Source: Clostridia bacterium (GTDB taxonomy: Bacteria > Bacillota_A > Clostridia > Oscillospirales > SIG627). Taken from it: 7,593 nucleotides of DNA. Each line of letters starts with the position of its first letter. Positions within the stretch are counted from its first letter, which is position 1. Both the position numbers and the translations under genes were made by a program. Below are positions 7,573-7,593 of the stretch, piece after piece. The notes beneath the pieces were generated by a model. The model ran no database searches and was not told the DNA's origin. It was given only the letters and a program-made list of their open reading frames with translations. The stretch covers positions 1 to 7,593 of the forward strand of contig JAFVYT010000097.1 in assembly GCA_017508505.1 (NCBI GenBank), written 5' to 3'.

Positions 7573-7593
7573 ATGATGACACATCCCCAGAAG
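7573..7593 (+). CDS. Start of an unidentified rightward gene, 3'-partial
   Basis: ATG at 7573 opens MMTHPQK, seven codons before the window ends. AAGGAG at 7557-7562 lies 10 nt upstream of the first ATG and 13 nt upstream of the second (7576), so the first is favoured. It has its own promoter and a long structured leader, which suggests regulated expression. Seven residues are too few to name a family. Confidence 0.6.

Overview
The window looks like chromosomal DNA of a GC-rich, low-oxygen Gram-positive bacterium, most likely a gut Clostridia/Oscillospiraceae-type Firmicute. This is inferred from strong AAGGAGG-type ribosome binding sites, SigA-type promoters, an NAD-dependent DNA ligase, a lipoprotein with a Pro-Glu-Thr stalk, and a BspA-like leucine-rich-repeat surface protein. 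No species can be named from the sequence alone.

Layout. The left half is read rightward and encodes envelope proteins. First comes the 3' part of a large membrane-anchored leucine-rich-repeat protein (2-2386, 5' end outside the window). Next is a 95-bp spacer holding a perfect 12-bp inverted repeat that covers the next ribosome binding site. Then comes a lipoprotein with a long PEPT/PEPE stalk and a C-terminal transglutaminase-like domain (2482-3993). Last is a tightly coupled 44-residue small ORF (4006-4140). A strong hairpin at 4139-4175, with T tracts on both strands, ends this unit and also the convergent unit from the right.

The right half is read leftward: ligA (5245-7227), then a stand-alone class II glutamine amidotransferase-like protein (4184-5233) whose Shine-Dalgarno overlaps the ligA stop codon. 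A near-consensus SigA promoter (TTGACG-N17-TATAAT) lies just upstream of ligA.

From 7228 to the right edge is a 345-bp divergent control region. It holds the ligA promoter, a 10-bp tandem repeat that phases A tracts, a rightward promoter, a leader of about 215 nt with two mutually exclusive hairpins, and the first codons of a rightward gene (7573 onward) that cannot be identified.

Functionally, the rightward unit appears devoted to extracytoplasmic proteins (adhesion or recognition repeats plus a cysteine-protease or transglutaminase-like lipoprotein). The leftward unit joins a housekeeping replication/repair enzyme to an uncharacterised amidotransferase with a possible winged-helix tail. 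The least explained elements are that amidotransferase, the small ORF, the RBS-masking inverted repeat and the long leader at the right edge.
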